Positions 34,845-44,498 of a DNA stretch of 64,000 nucleotides are shown here, in pieces. The stretch comes from Gabonibacter massiliensis (GTDB taxonomy: Bacteria > Bacteroidota > Bacteroidia > Bacteroidales > Marinifilaceae): NCBI GenBank assembly GCA_001487125.1, contig LN913013.1:620001-684000 (forward strand), given 5' to 3'. Position 1 is the stretch's first letter; each line of letters opens with the position of its first letter. A program made the position numbers and the translations under genes. Below the pieces are notes generated by a model that did not search any database, was not told the DNA's origin, and saw only the letters and a program-made list of their open reading frames with translations.

Positions 34845-35010
34845 AATTTTACCTCCTCTATTAAAAGTGATCGTTTAGTTTAATTGTACATCGTCTTATA
34901 CGTTGAAAATTCCAAAGTGTTACAAAAAGAATATATAAAATCACGAAAGGAAATTGTTTTCTGATGCATATTTCGTAATTTCGAATCCTGAAAATAACGA
35001 AGATTTTACT

Positions 35011-35523
35011 ATGGCAATTATTAGAGAATTAAACGGACATTCTCCCAAGTTCGGAGAGAATTGTTTTATTGCTGAGAATGCAGCAATCATTGGAGAAGTG
35101 GAAATGGGCGATAATTGCAGTATTTGGTATGGTGCTGTATTACGGGGAGATGTACATTATATAAAGATAGGTAATAATGTAAATATTCAAGACAACGCAA
35201 CCATCCATGCCACCTACAAAAAGTCGCCAACAAATATAGGTAACAACGTATCCATCGCGCACAATGCGGTCGTCCACGGGTGTACGATTCATGATAATGT
35301 ATTAATCGGCATGGGAGCCATCGTGTTGGACAATGCCGTTATAGAAAGTAATTCCATTGTCGCCGCGGGAAGCGTGGTAACCAAAGGCACCGTCGTTGAA
35401 TCCGGTTGGGTATATGCCGGAGCCCCGGCCAAAAAACTGAAAGAGATGGGACCGGAATTACTTCGTGACGAGGTGGAGCGTATTGTAAACTCCTATTCCA
35501 CGTATGCAAGCTGGTATAAGTAA
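35011..35523 (+). CDS. Gamma-carbonic anhydrase-like protein
   Basis: A 170-residue left-handed beta-helix protein with hexapeptide repeats. His residues in D-V-H-Y, I-A-H-N-A-V-V-H-G match the zinc ligands of the gamma-class enzymes (CamH/YrdA type). I start it at ATG 35011 (M-A-I-I-R-E); an upstream TTG at 34954 would add 19 unlikely residues. The ribulose-phosphate epimerase gene follows after 26 bp. Confidence 0.88.
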   Translation: MAIIRELNGHSPKFGENCFIAENAAIIGEVEMGDNCSIWYGAVLRGDVHYIKIGNNVNIQDNATIHATYKKSPTNIGNNVSIAHNAVVHGCTIHDNVLIGMGAIVLDNAVIESNSIVAAGSVVTKGTVVESGWVYAGAPAKKLKEMGPELLRDEVERIVNSYSTYASWYK

Positions 35524-35549
35524 TTTTAAAAAAAAACGGAATAAATTAT

Positions 35550-36200
35550 ATGAGTATCATAGTCTCACCTTCCTTACTATCTGCAGATTTCCTTCACTTG
35601 GCCAAAGATGTTGAAATGGTTAACGAAAGTTCCGCAGACTGGTTTCATTTGGATATCATGGACGGCGTTTTCGTCCCGAATATTTCTTACGGTCTACCAC
35701 TCGTATCACAAATAAAGAAAGCAGCCCGGAAACCGTTGGATGTGCATTTGATGATCATTCAACCCGAACGTTACGTGGAGGCTTTTCATAAAGCAGGAGC
35801 CGATATTTTGACGGTCCATTACGAAGCGTGTACACATTTACACCGGACTTTGCAACAGATCAAATCAATGGGAATGAAGGCCGGGGTAGCCCTCAATCCG
35901 CATACCCCGGTACACGGCTTAGACGATATCATTCAAGACATCGATTTGGTTCTGCTTATGAGTGTCAATCCCGGATTCGGCGGACAATCTTTTATAGAAA
36001 GTACGCTCCAGAAAGTTACAAAACTCAAAAAACTGATAAAGGAAACAGCATCCTCCACCTGTATAGAAGTCGATGGCGGTGTGAATTTCGAGACAGGACG
36101 TCGGCTTGTGGAAGCCGGGGCAGACGCTTTGGTTGCGGGGAGTTTCGTATTTAACTCTCCGGACCCGAAAAAAAATATTGAAGGATTGAAAAATTTATAA
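35550..36200 (+). CDS. rpe: Ribulose-phosphate 3-epimerase
   Basis: A 216-residue TIM-barrel enzyme that interconverts D-ribulose 5-phosphate and D-xylulose 5-phosphate in the pentose phosphate pathway. Visible: S-P-S-L-L-S-A-D, H-L-D-I-M-D-G-V-F-V-P-N, M-S-V-N-P-G-F-G-G-Q, and E-V-D-G-G-V-N. Transketolase, its metabolic neighbour, is encoded 5 kb away. Located between gamma carbonic anhydrase and the FtsE-like gene. Confidence 0.96.
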   Translation: MSIIVSPSLLSADFLHLAKDVEMVNESSADWFHLDIMDGVFVPNISYGLPLVSQIKKAARKPLDVHLMIIQPERYVEAFHKAGADILTVHYEACTHLHRTLQQIKSMGMKAGVALNPHTPVHGLDDIIQDIDLVLLMSVNPGFGGQSFIESTLQKVTKLKKLIKETASSTCIEVDGGVNFETGRRLVEAGADALVAGSFVFNSPDPKKNIEGLKNL

Positions 36201-36243
36201 TCCGCCGACCGGAGGTGTAAAAAAATAGTAAAACGATACGCTT

Positions 36244-37233
36244 ATGTCTATGGGAACTATTATCAAGCTGGAGCAAGCAGCTATCCGGCAACAAAAGAAC
36301 ACGGTATTAAAGAACGTTAACCTGGAGATTGCCGAGGGCGAATTTGTTTATATCATCGGAAGAGTAGGTAGTGGGAAAACGTCTCTATTAAAAACATTAT
36401 ATGCCGAAATACCTTTAGAATACGGAAAAGCGGAAGTTGCCGGATTTAAATTAGGCCAGATAAAAAAATCCCATATCGCCCTATTAAGACGAAAATGCGG
36501 CATCGTGTTCCAGGATTTCAAATTACTCACGGACAGAAATGTTTATGCCAACTTAGAATTTGTATTGAGGGCAACAGGATGGAGAGACAAAAAAGCGATC
36601 AGGGAACGAATAGACGAAGTCCTCGAGAAGGTGGAGATGCCGGATAAGAAAGATAAATTCCCGCATCAACTCTCCGGAGGAGAACAGCAGCGTATTGTAT
36701 TGGCCCGGGCTTTATTAAACGCCCCTCCCCTTATTTTGGCAGACGAACCGACCGGAAATATAGATCCGGAAACCTCCTACCATTTGATCGAACTGCTGAA
36801 AGACATTTGTGACAGCGGGAAGACGGTTATCATAGCAACCCACCAGTACGACCTGATCACCAAATTTCCCGGACGGGTTTTCCGATGTGAAAACGGAACC
36901 ATTCTTGAAGACCACTCTTTTTCTGAGATTGTAGCGGAAAACCCGCCCTTAAGTGAAGAAGAGATCGAAAATATCGTGGAGAGCAACCCGGAAATATTAA
37001 CACGGAATCCGGAAAACGAGACTTCAACGGTAGAAGAGTGCGTCATAAACACGACTGGCAATAATATGCCTGTGGAAGAAAGCGTTATGGAGTCCTTGGA
37101 ATCGGAGCAGATGCCGACGGAAGCCGAAAGCACGGAGGAAGGAAAAACAGAGGACTCATTTTTAACAGAAGAAAAACAGACAGATAAAAAGGAAAATGCG
37201 CCGAACGATGCGATAGGTATTGAATTAATATAA
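36244..37233 (+). CDS. ftsE: FtsE-like ABC ATPase with acidic C-terminal tail
   Basis: A 329-residue ATPase. Residues 1-225 are a full FtsE-type nucleotide-binding domain: Walker A G39-R-V-G-S-G-K-T46, Q-loop V-F-Q-D-F, signature L-S-G-G-E-Q-Q-R, Walker [10 protein letters not shown] and H-loop A-T-H. FtsE works with the membrane protein FtsX in activating cell-wall hydrolysis at division. The last 100 residues are Glu/Ser/Thr-rich and probably disordered; FtsE is normally about 220 residues. No ftsX is in the window. LolD-like function is an alternative, but the K-L-L-x-D-R-x-V-x-x-N pattern favours FtsE. Confidence 0.85.
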   Translation: MSMGTIIKLEQAAIRQQKNTVLKNVNLEIAEGEFVYIIGRVGSGKTSLLKTLYAEIPLEYGKAEVAGFKLGQIKKSHIALLRRKCGIVFQDFKLLTDRNVYANLEFVLRATGWRDKKAIRERIDEVLEKVEMPDKKDKFPHQLSGGEQQRIVLARALLNAPPLILADEPTGNIDPETSYHLIELLKDICDSGKTVIIATHQYDLITKFPGRVFRCENGTILEDHSFSEIVAENPPLSEEEIENIVESNPEILTRNPENETSTVEECVINTTGNNMPVEESVMESLESEQMPTEAESTEEGKTEDSFLTEEKQTDKKENAPNDAIGIELI

Positions 37234-37250
37234 AAAAACGGGCCGAATCC

Positions 37251-37299
37251 AAAAAAATACCGCTTATGAAGTGAAAAACATCATAAGCGGTATTTTTTT
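37251..37299. terminator. Bidirectional terminator between ftsE-like and SPOR genes
   Basis: ATACCGCTTATGA and TCATAAGCGGTAT form a 13-bp stem around an 11-base loop, flanked by A7 and T7 tracts. Confidence 0.85.
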
Positions 37300-37314
37300 A
37301 TATCAATCAGATTT

Positions 37315-37761
37315 TTAGTTATCTTTCGTAATCAATAACCACGCATCCGAAAACTCCGGATATCTCTCTCTCACCCGTATCAGTTCGGCCCTTGCCGGGG
37401 CCTCTTCGTCAAAACCGGCAATACTTACCCGATTCATTCCGGCATCATTTTTCATAATGATACTATTATATCCCTCACCGATCAAACGGTTCCGTAACCT
37501 AATAGCATTATCTTCATTAGAGAAACTTCCTACAATAACGTTATACTTTTTCATAACATCGCCGTGGGTCATGGTTACTTTCTCTTCCTTAGAAACAACA
37601 GGCTTACCGTTTATCTTCTTCTCCTGCGTTTGTGTTGTAGGAACTGTTTGCTCAATTACCACATCTTCCTCTTCTTCGAAAGGCGGAGCATATACCTTTT
37701 TATTTGTCCCGCAACTGGCCGCAATGACAGCCAACATAATTATCAATACAATACTTTTCAT
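37315..37761 (-). CDS. SPOR-domain lipoprotein
   Basis: A 148-residue lipoprotein: signal peptide with lipobox A-A-S-C (Cys17). After an acidic linker, the C-terminal 75 residues form a SPOR domain (Y-N-V-I-V-G-S-F, R-L-R-N-R-L, R-V-S-I-A-G-F, A-W-L-L-I), which binds denuded glycan strands at the division septum. Facing the ftsE-like gene across a shared terminator, it may also act in division or wall remodelling. Confidence 0.88.
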   Translation of the reverse strand: MKSIVLIIMLAVIAASCGTNKKVYAPPFEEEEDVVIEQTVPTTQTQEKKINGKPVVSKEEKVTMTHGDVMKKYNVIVGSFSNEDNAIRLRNRLIGEGYNSIIMKNDAGMNRVSIAGFDEEAPARAELIRVRERYPEFSDAWLLITKDN

Positions 37762-37876
37762 TTTTTCCCTTCTTTAAATGTTATAAATCTTTTATCTACG
37801 CAGAGCAAAATTAATGATAAAAATTACATCATAATAAATTTTATTCAGAATTTTCAAACATTCTACGTTTTAGGAT

Positions 37877-37884
37877 TAACTTTG
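37877..37884 (+). promoter_or_regulatory. -7 box of the S9 peptidase gene
   Basis: TAACTTTG, a full match, 48 bp before the ATG at 37933. The -33 region is T-rich only. Confidence 0.5.
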
Positions 37885-37932
37885 TTCTGTTTTAAAAGGA
37901 CAAATAAACAATTATACCATAATCAAAAAAGA

Positions 37933-40485
37933 ATGAAAAAACTACTCCTTTTCGTTTGGGTTATATTTTCCTTTCAAGTGCAAGGACAAATAATCCGGGA
38001 ATGGATGAGTCTCCCTCCTATTCCTGTGGAAATGCCCGCTTTTCACGATCAAAAAAACGGGAACAACCAATCTTTCACTCCCGTTTCGCTTTTAGAATTC
38101 TCGACTCTATCCGTCGAAAATCTCACTCCTGTTCCGGAAGGCATCGAACAAGGAACAAAAGATTTTCAATGGCGACGTTCGGATGCGGTTGACGGGAAAG
38201 TCCGTTACTCCTCACGGGGAAAAAAGCCTTCGATCGTCTATAACGCCGTTTATATGGCCAACACGGAATGGATGGATGGCAGCATGACTTTCCATTTCAG
38301 TACTCCCGCGGAAGTATTTATAGACGGAGAAAAAGTACTTACTTACGAAGCCTGTAACGAGGAAGAAGAAAACGTCCCTAAAGAGATACGCAGAAATTGG
38401 ATACCGGGCAAACACACGATAATCGTAAAAAGTCTTGTACTCCCGAACTCCCCGCAAACCTTGTTTTCCGCCTCCTTTAAAGCAGGAGATGAGTTCAAAA
38501 ACATTCCTGTAGAGTTTACCCTTTCCCCCATGAGAGGAAAAAATATTTACGATGTATTGAACGGAACCCGTATCGGAGACATACAAACCTCCCCTTCTGG
38601 TAAATATTTGCTTTTAAGTGAAACGGAAATCATAAAAGGCAAGAGTAGCCGAATAACCTATCTTTATCGACTTACAAATAAAGAAATCATTTACTCTTTT
38701 TACGGAAAAGAGACGACCGACATCACTTGGGTACCGGGGCAAGATAAACTCTCCTTTTTGATACCGGAAGGAAACGGACATTCACTTTATACCTATGATC
38801 CTGAAACCCGACGCCAAGAATGCCTCATCAAAGCCGATCGCTCGATCTCAGGATACCGATGGTCTCCCGATCGAACCTACTTGCTTTATTACCAATCGGA
38901 AAATTATAGCGAAAAAGAGTGGGAGTTGCGTAAAATCGAAGGTATGGAAGACCGCCAACCCAATTACCGTACCCGTTATTTCCTTTGTAAATATGATTTC
39001 AAAAGCGGAATCCACTCCCGTCTGACTTGGGGAAATCAAACCACGTCAATCATGGATATCAGTCACGACGGTAAACAGGTTGTCATCACTACAAACCGTC
39101 CGGATTACAACGAATATCCGTATAGTAAGCAATCCGTTTATCTGATGGATGTACCGTCGAACCAAATCGATACCTTATGGCAAGACCGCCCGGTCAGCAT
39201 ATATTGCTCGTTTTCTCCCGACGACAAGCAACTGCTGGTGAGCGGAGGCGCTAACGCTTTCGGGAATACAGGTGTTAACATTCGTAAAGGACAAATCGTA
39301 AACGAATACGATACCCAACTTTTCATTTACGATCTGAAAACCCACCGGGTAGATCCGATTACCAAATACTTCAATCCTTCAGTCTCTACTTCCTATTGGC
39401 ATAAAGACGGCTCTATTTATATCATCGCGGGCGACACGGATTATATCCACCTGTTTCGTTACCGAAACGGTAAAATAGAAAAGATCGATTGTCCGGGAGA
39501 CGTCATCCAAAGACTCTCTTTACCGGAACAGGGTGATTTAGCTGTTTACACGGCTTCCGATCAAAGTTACCCCACTCGTGTCTATACCTTAAATCTCACG
39601 GATCTGAGCACGCAATTATGGGATAACCCGGCTGAAGAACAGTACAAAAATATTGTTTTCGGAAAAGTCAAGGATTGGGATTACCAATACAAAAGGGGTA
39701 CCACTATTGACGGACGCTATTACCTTCCGGCCGATTTTGATCCGAGTAAAAAATATCCGATGATTGTCTATTATTACGGAGGGACCTCTCCCGTCGAAAG
39801 AACTTTCGGAGGACGCTGGCCGTTTAATTTATACGCGGCGAACGGGTATGTCGTGTATGTTATGCAACCCTCTGGTGCCACGGGATTCGGACAGGAGTTT
39901 TCCGCACGTCACCAAAACAACTGGGGAATCATCACGGCAGACGAGATCATCGCGTGTACGAAAGCCTTCTTAAAAGCACATCCGTTCATAGATCCTCAAA
40001 GAGTAGGCTGTATGGGAGCCTCCTACGGCGGTTTCACGACCATGCTTCTGCAAACCCGTACCGATATATTTGCCTGTGCGATCTCCCATGCCGGAATCTC
40101 GTCCATATCCAGCTATTGGGGTGAAGGATATTGGGGATACAGTTACAGCACCCAAGCAGCTGCTTACTCCTTCCCCTGGAACCGAAAAGACATATATGTT
40201 GATCAGAGTCCTTTATTCAACGCGGACAAAGTGAAAAAACCGATATTGTTATTACATGGAACAGCCGACGTGAATGTACCCACCGGAGAGAGTATCCAAT
40301 TCTATACGGCATTGAAACTATTGGGCAAAGAGGTGGATCTGGTTTTGATCAACAATGCCGACCATGCAGTAGTCGACTACGATCAACGAATCCTATGGAA
40401 TAATACCATTTTATCTTACTTTGCCAAATACTTAAAAGGTCAACCGGCCTGGTGGGAGAATATGTATAAAAACAAAAATTTATAA
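37933..40485 (+). CDS. S9 family prolyl oligopeptidase (DPP-like)
   Basis: An 850-residue exported serine peptidase. I use ATG 37933, which begins a clean signal peptide; a longer open frame upstream to 37564 runs over the opposite-strand SPOR gene and is not credible. A beta-propeller occupies the first two thirds. The alpha/beta-hydrolase domain has the nucleophile in G-A-S-Y-G-G, the Asp in H-G-T-A-D-V-N-V-P and the His in N-A-D-H-A-V. S9 members release dipeptides or short peptides. The CYTH gene starts 2 bp after the stop. Confidence 0.9.
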   Translation: MKKLLLFVWVIFSFQVQGQIIREWMSLPPIPVEMPAFHDQKNGNNQSFTPVSLLEFSTLSVENLTPVPEGIEQGTKDFQWRRSDAVDGKVRYSSRGKKPSIVYNAVYMANTEWMDGSMTFHFSTPAEVFIDGEKVLTYEACNEEEENVPKEIRRNWIPGKHTIIVKSLVLPNSPQTLFSASFKAGDEFKNIPVEFTLSPMRGKNIYDVLNGTRIGDIQTSPSGKYLLLSETEIIKGKSSRITYLYRLTNKEIIYSFYGKETTDITWVPGQDKLSFLIPEGNGHSLYTYDPETRRQECLIKADRSISGYRWSPDRTYLLYYQSENYSEKEWELRKIEGMEDRQPNYRTRYFLCKYDFKSGIHSRLTWGNQTTSIMDISHDGKQVVITTNRPDYNEYPYSKQSVYLMDVPSNQIDTLWQDRPVSIYCSFSPDDKQLLVSGGANAFGNTGVNIRKGQIVNEYDTQLFIYDLKTHRVDPITKYFNPSVSTSYWHKDGSIYIIAGDTDYIHLFRYRNGKIEKIDCPGDVIQRLSLPEQGDLAVYTASDQSYPTRVYTLNLTDLSTQLWDNPAEEQYKNIVFGKVKDWDYQYKRGTTIDGRYYLPADFDPSKKYPMIVYYYGGTSPVERTFGGRWPFNLYAANGYVVYVMQPSGATGFGQEFSARHQNNWGIITADEIIACTKAFLKAHPFIDPQRVGCMGASYGGFTTMLLQTRTDIFACAISHAGISSISSYWGEGYWGYSYSTQAAAYSFPWNRKDIYVDQSPLFNADKVKKPILLLHGTADVNVPTGESIQFYTALKLLGKEVDLVLINNADHAVVDYDQRILWNNTILSYFAKYLKGQPAWWENMYKNKNL

Positions 40486-40487
40486 TC

Positions 40488-40955
40488 ATGTTCCGGGAAA
40501 TCGAGCGCAAATTTTTAGTCAACGGAGATTTCAAATCACAAGCATTTAATAAGACTCAAATCACACAAGGATATCTGTCTTCCGTACCGGAACGCTCCGT
40601 AAGGGTACGCGTAAAGGGAGATCGCGCCTACCTTACCGTAAAAGGAAAGGGTAATGCTACCGGAGCGAATCGTTTTGAATGGGAAAAAGAGATATCCGTC
40701 GGTGAAGCCGAAGCATTACTACAAATCTGTGAACCCGGAATCATCAATAAAACCCGCTACTACGTAAAAGCGGACAAATTCACGTACGAAATAGACGAAT
40801 TTCACGGGGGCAACGAAGGTTTAATTTTAGCAGAGATAGAATTGGAAGATGAAAACGATACTTTTCCGAAACCGGAATGGATAGGAGAAGAGGTCACGGG
40901 AAAGCAGAAATACTACAATTCGATGCTAAGCAAACACCCCTTTTCGGAATGGTAA
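40488..40955 (+). CDS. CYTH domain protein
   Basis: A 155-residue triphosphate tunnel metalloenzyme. The signature E-I-E-R-K (E-x-E-x-K) is at residues 4-8, and pairs of Arg/Lys and Glu line the predicted tunnel. Family activities include inorganic triphosphatase, thiamine triphosphatase and adenylate cyclase (CyaB); the small bacterial ones with this start are most often triphosphatases. It is 2 bp after the S9 peptidase gene and shares its transcript, ended by the terminator at 40962. Confidence 0.9.
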   Translation: MFREIERKFLVNGDFKSQAFNKTQITQGYLSSVPERSVRVRVKGDRAYLTVKGKGNATGANRFEWEKEISVGEAEALLQICEPGIINKTRYYVKADKFTYEIDEFHGGNEGLILAEIELEDENDTFPKPEWIGEEVTGKQKYYNSMLSKHPFSEW

Positions 40956-40961
40956 ACACAT

Positions 40962-40994
40962 AAAAATCAGGATGAATACATAATCCTGATTTTT
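40962..40994 (+). terminator. Terminator after the CYTH gene
   Basis: AAAAATCAGGAT (40962-40973) pairs with ATCCTGATTTTT (40983-40994). Confidence 0.82.
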
Positions 40995-41017
40995 ATTGAA
41001 TCCCCGCTGTCTATTTT

Positions 41018-41048
41018 CTTGTTTTCCCATGGGAAAATCGTAACTTTG
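41018..41048 (+). promoter_or_regulatory. Promoter of the transketolase gene
   Basis: CTTG at 41018-41021 is followed after 19 bp by the full -7 box TAACTTTG (41041-41048). The ATG is 36 bp downstream. Confidence 0.65.
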
Positions 41049-41084
41049 CGCAAAAATTTTAACAATATCTCAAAAAATATAGGC

Positions 41085-43109
41085 ATGGATAAAATCCTAA
41101 ATCGAGCAGCGGATAACATCCGTATTCTTTCAGCCTCCATGGTTGAGAAAGCTAAATCTGGCCATCCGGGTGGAGCCATGGGTGGAGCCGACTATGTAAA
41201 TGTTTTGTACTCCCAATTTTTAAATTTTGACCCGGACGATATGAGTTGGGCCAACAGAGACCGATTTTTCTTGGATCCCGGACATATGTCCCCCATGCTG
41301 TACTCCATTCTCAGTCTCGTGGGGACTTACAGTATGGAAGATTTACAAAATTTCCGTCAATGGGGAAGTGTGACTCCGGGACACCCTGAAGTCGATGTTA
41401 AACGAGGAGTGGAAAACACCTCAGGCCCCCTGGGGCAAGGACATGCCATGGCCGTGGGGGCAGCAATCGCAGAGCGATTTTTGGTCGCTCGATTCGGTGA
41501 ATGGATGGCCCATAAAACCTACGCTTTTATTTCTGACGGAGGTATTCAGGAAGAAATTTCTCAAGGAGCCGGCCGTATTGCCGGAACATTGGGATTATCT
41601 AATCTGATTATGTTTTACGATGCAAACGAGGTGCAGCTTTCGACCCGCGTCAACGAAGTGACCAGAGAGGATACGGCCATGAAATACAAGGCATGGGGCT
41701 GGAATGTCATTACCGTAAACGGAAACGATGCGAAAGAAATCACAGAGGCTCTGAAAGCTGCCAACGAAGAGAAGGAACGACCTACCCTTATTATCGGGAA
41801 AACATTAATGGGAAAAGGAGCCGTAGGGGCTGACGGGGAAGATTTCTCCGACAAGGTCTCCACTCACGGACAACCGTTAAGCGCCGCAGGCGCCTCTATC
41901 GAGAAAACCATTGAAAACTTAGGAGGAGATCCACAACATCCGTTTGTTATATTCCCAGAGGTTAAAGAATTTTACAACAAAGTATTAGAACAGAAGAGGG
42001 CTTATGCCAAGGCTAAAAAAGCAGAACAAGCCGCTTGGGAAAAAGCCAACCCGGAATTAGCCGCAAAATGGCATCGTTTCTTATCCGGCAAAGCTCCCGA
42101 AATCGACTATAAATCCATCGTACACAAGCCTGGAATTGCTACCCGTGCCGCATCGGCCGACGTATTAGTCGAATTAGCCAAACAGGTTGAAAACATGATC
42201 GTCAGCTCTGCCGATTTAAGCAATTCCGATAAAACAGACGGATTCATCAAAGGCGGAGCCCGAAATCTGATAAAAGGAGACTTCAGCGGAGCTTTCTTCC
42301 AAGCCGGAGTTGCCGAATTAACCATGGCTGTTATCTGTAACGGGATTGCCTTACATGGTGGTATATTCGTAGCTTGCGGTACGTTCTTCGTGTTTTCCGA
42401 CTACATGAAACCGGCTGTTCGTTTAGCCGCGTTGATGGAGATCCCCGTAAAATTCATCTGGTCGCACGATGCATTCCGCGTGGGGGAAGACGGACCGACT
42501 CACCAACCTATCGAGCATGAAGCACAGCTCAGGTTAATGGAGAAACTTCATAATCACTCCGGCAAAATGAGCCTGTTGGCCCTTCGTCCGGCGGATGCCG
42601 CCGAAACTTCCGTCGCGTGGAAAATGGCCATGGAAAACACCTCCACCCCTACCGCACTGATCCTGTCCCGGCAAAATATCAAAGACCTTCCGGGAGGATT
42701 CGATGAAGCCTTACAAGCAGAAAAAGGAGCATACGTGGTAACCAAAAATGCGGAGAATGTCGATATCGTATTGATCGCTTCCGGTTCGGAAGTATCTACC
42801 TTACTGGAAGGTGCACAACTATTAAAAGAACGTAAAGGCATATCTTCTCAAGTGGTATCCGTTATTTCCGAAGGATTATTCCGCGAGCAATCCTCAACAT
42901 ACCAAGAAGAAGTTATCCCGGCCAATAAGCCCAAATACGGTTTGACAGCCGGTCTTCCCGTCACGTTGGAAGGACTTGTCGGAATAAACGGACGAATCCA
43001 CGGAGTAAATCATTTCGGTTATTCGGCCCCGGCGAAAGTATTGGATGAAAAATTCGGATTCACCGGAGAAAACGTATATAACGAAGTATGCGAAATGTTA
43101 AAGAGATAA
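41085..43109 (+). CDS. tkt: Transketolase
   Basis: A 674-residue thiamine diphosphate enzyme that moves two-carbon units between sugar phosphates in the pentose phosphate pathway. S-G-H-P-G-G-A-M-G, T-P-G-H-P-E, the ThDP motif S-D-G-G-I-Q-E-E and the later G-E-D-G-P-T-H-Q-P-I-E-H are conserved. I choose ATG 41085 (M-D-K-I-L-N-R-A-A-D-N-I-R), since the promoter -7 box at 41041 lies inside the longer frame. A terminator follows at 43129. Confidence 0.97.
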   Translation: MDKILNRAADNIRILSASMVEKAKSGHPGGAMGGADYVNVLYSQFLNFDPDDMSWANRDRFFLDPGHMSPMLYSILSLVGTYSMEDLQNFRQWGSVTPGHPEVDVKRGVENTSGPLGQGHAMAVGAAIAERFLVARFGEWMAHKTYAFISDGGIQEEISQGAGRIAGTLGLSNLIMFYDANEVQLSTRVNEVTREDTAMKYKAWGWNVITVNGNDAKEITEALKAANEEKERPTLIIGKTLMGKGAVGADGEDFSDKVSTHGQPLSAAGASIEKTIENLGGDPQHPFVIFPEVKEFYNKVLEQKRAYAKAKKAEQAAWEKANPELAAKWHRFLSGKAPEIDYKSIVHKPGIATRAASADVLVELAKQVENMIVSSADLSNSDKTDGFIKGGARNLIKGDFSGAFFQAGVAELTMAVICNGIALHGGIFVACGTFFVFSDYMKPAVRLAALMEIPVKFIWSHDAFRVGEDGPTHQPIEHEAQLRLMEKLHNHSGKMSLLALRPADAAETSVAWKMAMENTSTPTALILSRQNIKDLPGGFDEALQAEKGAYVVTKNAENVDIVLIASGSEVSTLLEGAQLLKERKGISSQVVSVISEGLFREQSSTYQEEVIPANKPKYGLTAGLPVTLEGLVGINGRIHGVNHFGYSAPAKVLDEKFGFTGENVYNEVCEMLKR

Positions 43110-43128
43110 TTTTACAAAAAATTAAACA

Positions 43129-43160
43129 AGAACGGGGATCGTAAAATCCCCGTTCTCTAT
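43129..43160 (+). terminator. Terminator after transketolase
   Basis: AGAACGGGGAT (43129-43139) and ATCCCCGTTCT (43146-43156) form an 11-bp stem. Confidence 0.8.
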
Positions 43161-43195
43161 TTAATTACCGGACATATCGCAAAAACAAAAAAATC

Positions 43196-43226
43196 TTTGT
43201 ATATTCCGAATATAGCATTATCTTTG
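43196..43226 (+). promoter_or_regulatory. Promoter of the first initiator tRNA gene
   Basis: TTTG (43196-43199), 19 bp, TATCTTTG (43219-43226). The tRNA starts 36 bp later. Confidence 0.78.
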
Positions 43227-43262
43227 CACTCGCAAAGCAAGGAAAGTTGTTTTAGCATATAT

Positions 43263-43335
<73 letters not shown>

Positions 43336-43341
43336 CTAAAT

Positions 43342-43378
43342 AAAAACCGTTCGAAAGGGAATTTCGAACGGTTTTTAA
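43342..43378 (+). terminator. Terminator after tRNA-fMet copy 1
   Basis: AAACCGTTCGAAA and TTTCGAACGGTTT pair around GGGAA, followed by T residues. Confidence 0.85.
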
Positions 43379-43428
43379 TATTAGCCAGTTTGTTTGAACC
43401 GTCTAATCGTCGGATCCTTTACAACTGT

Positions 43429-43971
43429 TTATTTCTCTATTAAACCGTAATTATCGGTATACACCTTCCGTTTTATGGTCTCTATAAACTCGGGTAAACG
43501 TTCAGAATGTTGGTTTCCCATAATCCAAAGCGGACAAGAATCCCGGACTCCGTCGTAAGAAGGCTGTATATATTCCTCCTCCAGAACCTGATACCCGTTC
43601 CGCTGATAGTAACGGACACGCCGGGTAGTCATCTCGTCTTGCATCGGCTCGACTTCCAATAACCGAATCCCTTTCAGATGATCAGCCACGTAATTTAGAA
43701 CCTGTTGCCCGATCTTCTTGTTGCGCATGGATGGATATACCGCAAGGTGCTCTAAATAATAAAAATCCTTCATATCCCAATACACGAAAAAACCGCACAA
43801 CTCTCCGTCACATTCAACGACACTAAAATACATATCGGATTTCTCTTTTATCATCCGTCTCAATTGCCCGATGTCTCTTCTCTCTTCCGCCGGAAAAGCA
43901 TCCTCATAGAGAGGAATCAAACGATCCAAATTCCGATCGTCAGGACTTGTTATTCTAATCAAATTCATCAT
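43429..43971 (-). CDS. GNAT family N-acetyltransferase
   Basis: A 180-residue cytoplasmic acetyltransferase. The acetyl-CoA binding region is L-E-H-L-A-V-Y-P-S-M-R-N-K-K-I-G-Q-Q-V-L. An early F-P-A-E-E-R-R segment is common to a GNAT group of Bacteroidota. The acceptor substrate is unknown. Two adjacent ATGs can serve as start. It lies on the opposite strand between two copies of the initiator tRNA gene. Confidence 0.86.
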   Translation of the reverse strand: MMNLIRITSPDDRNLDRLIPLYEDAFPAEERRDIGQLRRMIKEKSDMYFSVVECDGELCGFFVYWDMKDFYYLEHLAVYPSMRNKKIGQQVLNYVADHLKGIRLLEVEPMQDEMTTRRVRYYQRNGYQVLEEEYIQPSYDGVRDSCPLWIMGNQHSERLPEFIETIKRKVYTDNYGLIEK

Positions 43972-44195
43972 ATTCTTGTTGTTTATGTATTACCTTTTAC
44001 TTGTTTTTCTCGATAACGAATTTATTGTAACCGTTTCAACTTCGAACGGATGCGAATGGCGGAAAAATTAAACGTATCCCCCAAAAGCGGCTACCCCTCT
44101 CCTTTTCTTTATGAATGTTTCCATAAAACGATCTTTCTGCAAAGATAGGAAAACATAGGGAAGTTTATATAATGACTGATTTATTTACCCGAATA

Positions 44196-44227
44196 TTTGG
44201 ATTAGTAAAAACAAATAGCTATCTTTG
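44196..44227 (+). promoter_or_regulatory. Promoter of the second initiator tRNA gene
   Basis: TTTG (44196-44199), 20 bp, TATCTTTG (44220-44227), 36 bp before the tRNA. About 45 bases from the -7 box to the tRNA are nearly the same as at copy 1. Confidence 0.78.
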
Positions 44228-44263
44228 CACTCGCAAAACAGAAAAAGTTGTTTTGGCTTATAT

Positions 44264-44336
<73 letters not shown>

Positions 44337-44342
44337 CGATAA

Positions 44343-44373
44343 AGAGAACCCATTCAAAGGGTTCTCTTTTTTT
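44343..44373 (+). terminator. Terminator after tRNA-fMet copy 2
   Basis: AGAGAACCC and GGGTTCTCT form a 9-bp stem with a 7-base loop and a T7 tail. Confidence 0.88.
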
Positions 44374-44440
44374 ATTTAGAAAAAATATACATTATCTACG
44401 TTTTGATAATTATTATTAATAACAGTATTCAATCCATTTA

Positions 44441-44471
44441 TTTGCAACTGAAAATTAATTCATTACATTTG
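44441..44471 (+). promoter_or_regulatory. Promoter of the LruC lipoprotein gene
   Basis: TTTG (44441-44444), 19 bp, TACATTTG (44464-44471): full consensus. The ATG is 27 bp downstream. Confidence 0.8.
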
Positions 44472-44498
44472 CAAAATGTGACCTAAATAGATACTAAA

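Noticed and set aside
37564-37932. N-terminal extension of the S9 peptidase
   Set aside because: It lies over the SPOR gene of the other strand and the promoter region; ATG 37933 gives a normal signal peptide.
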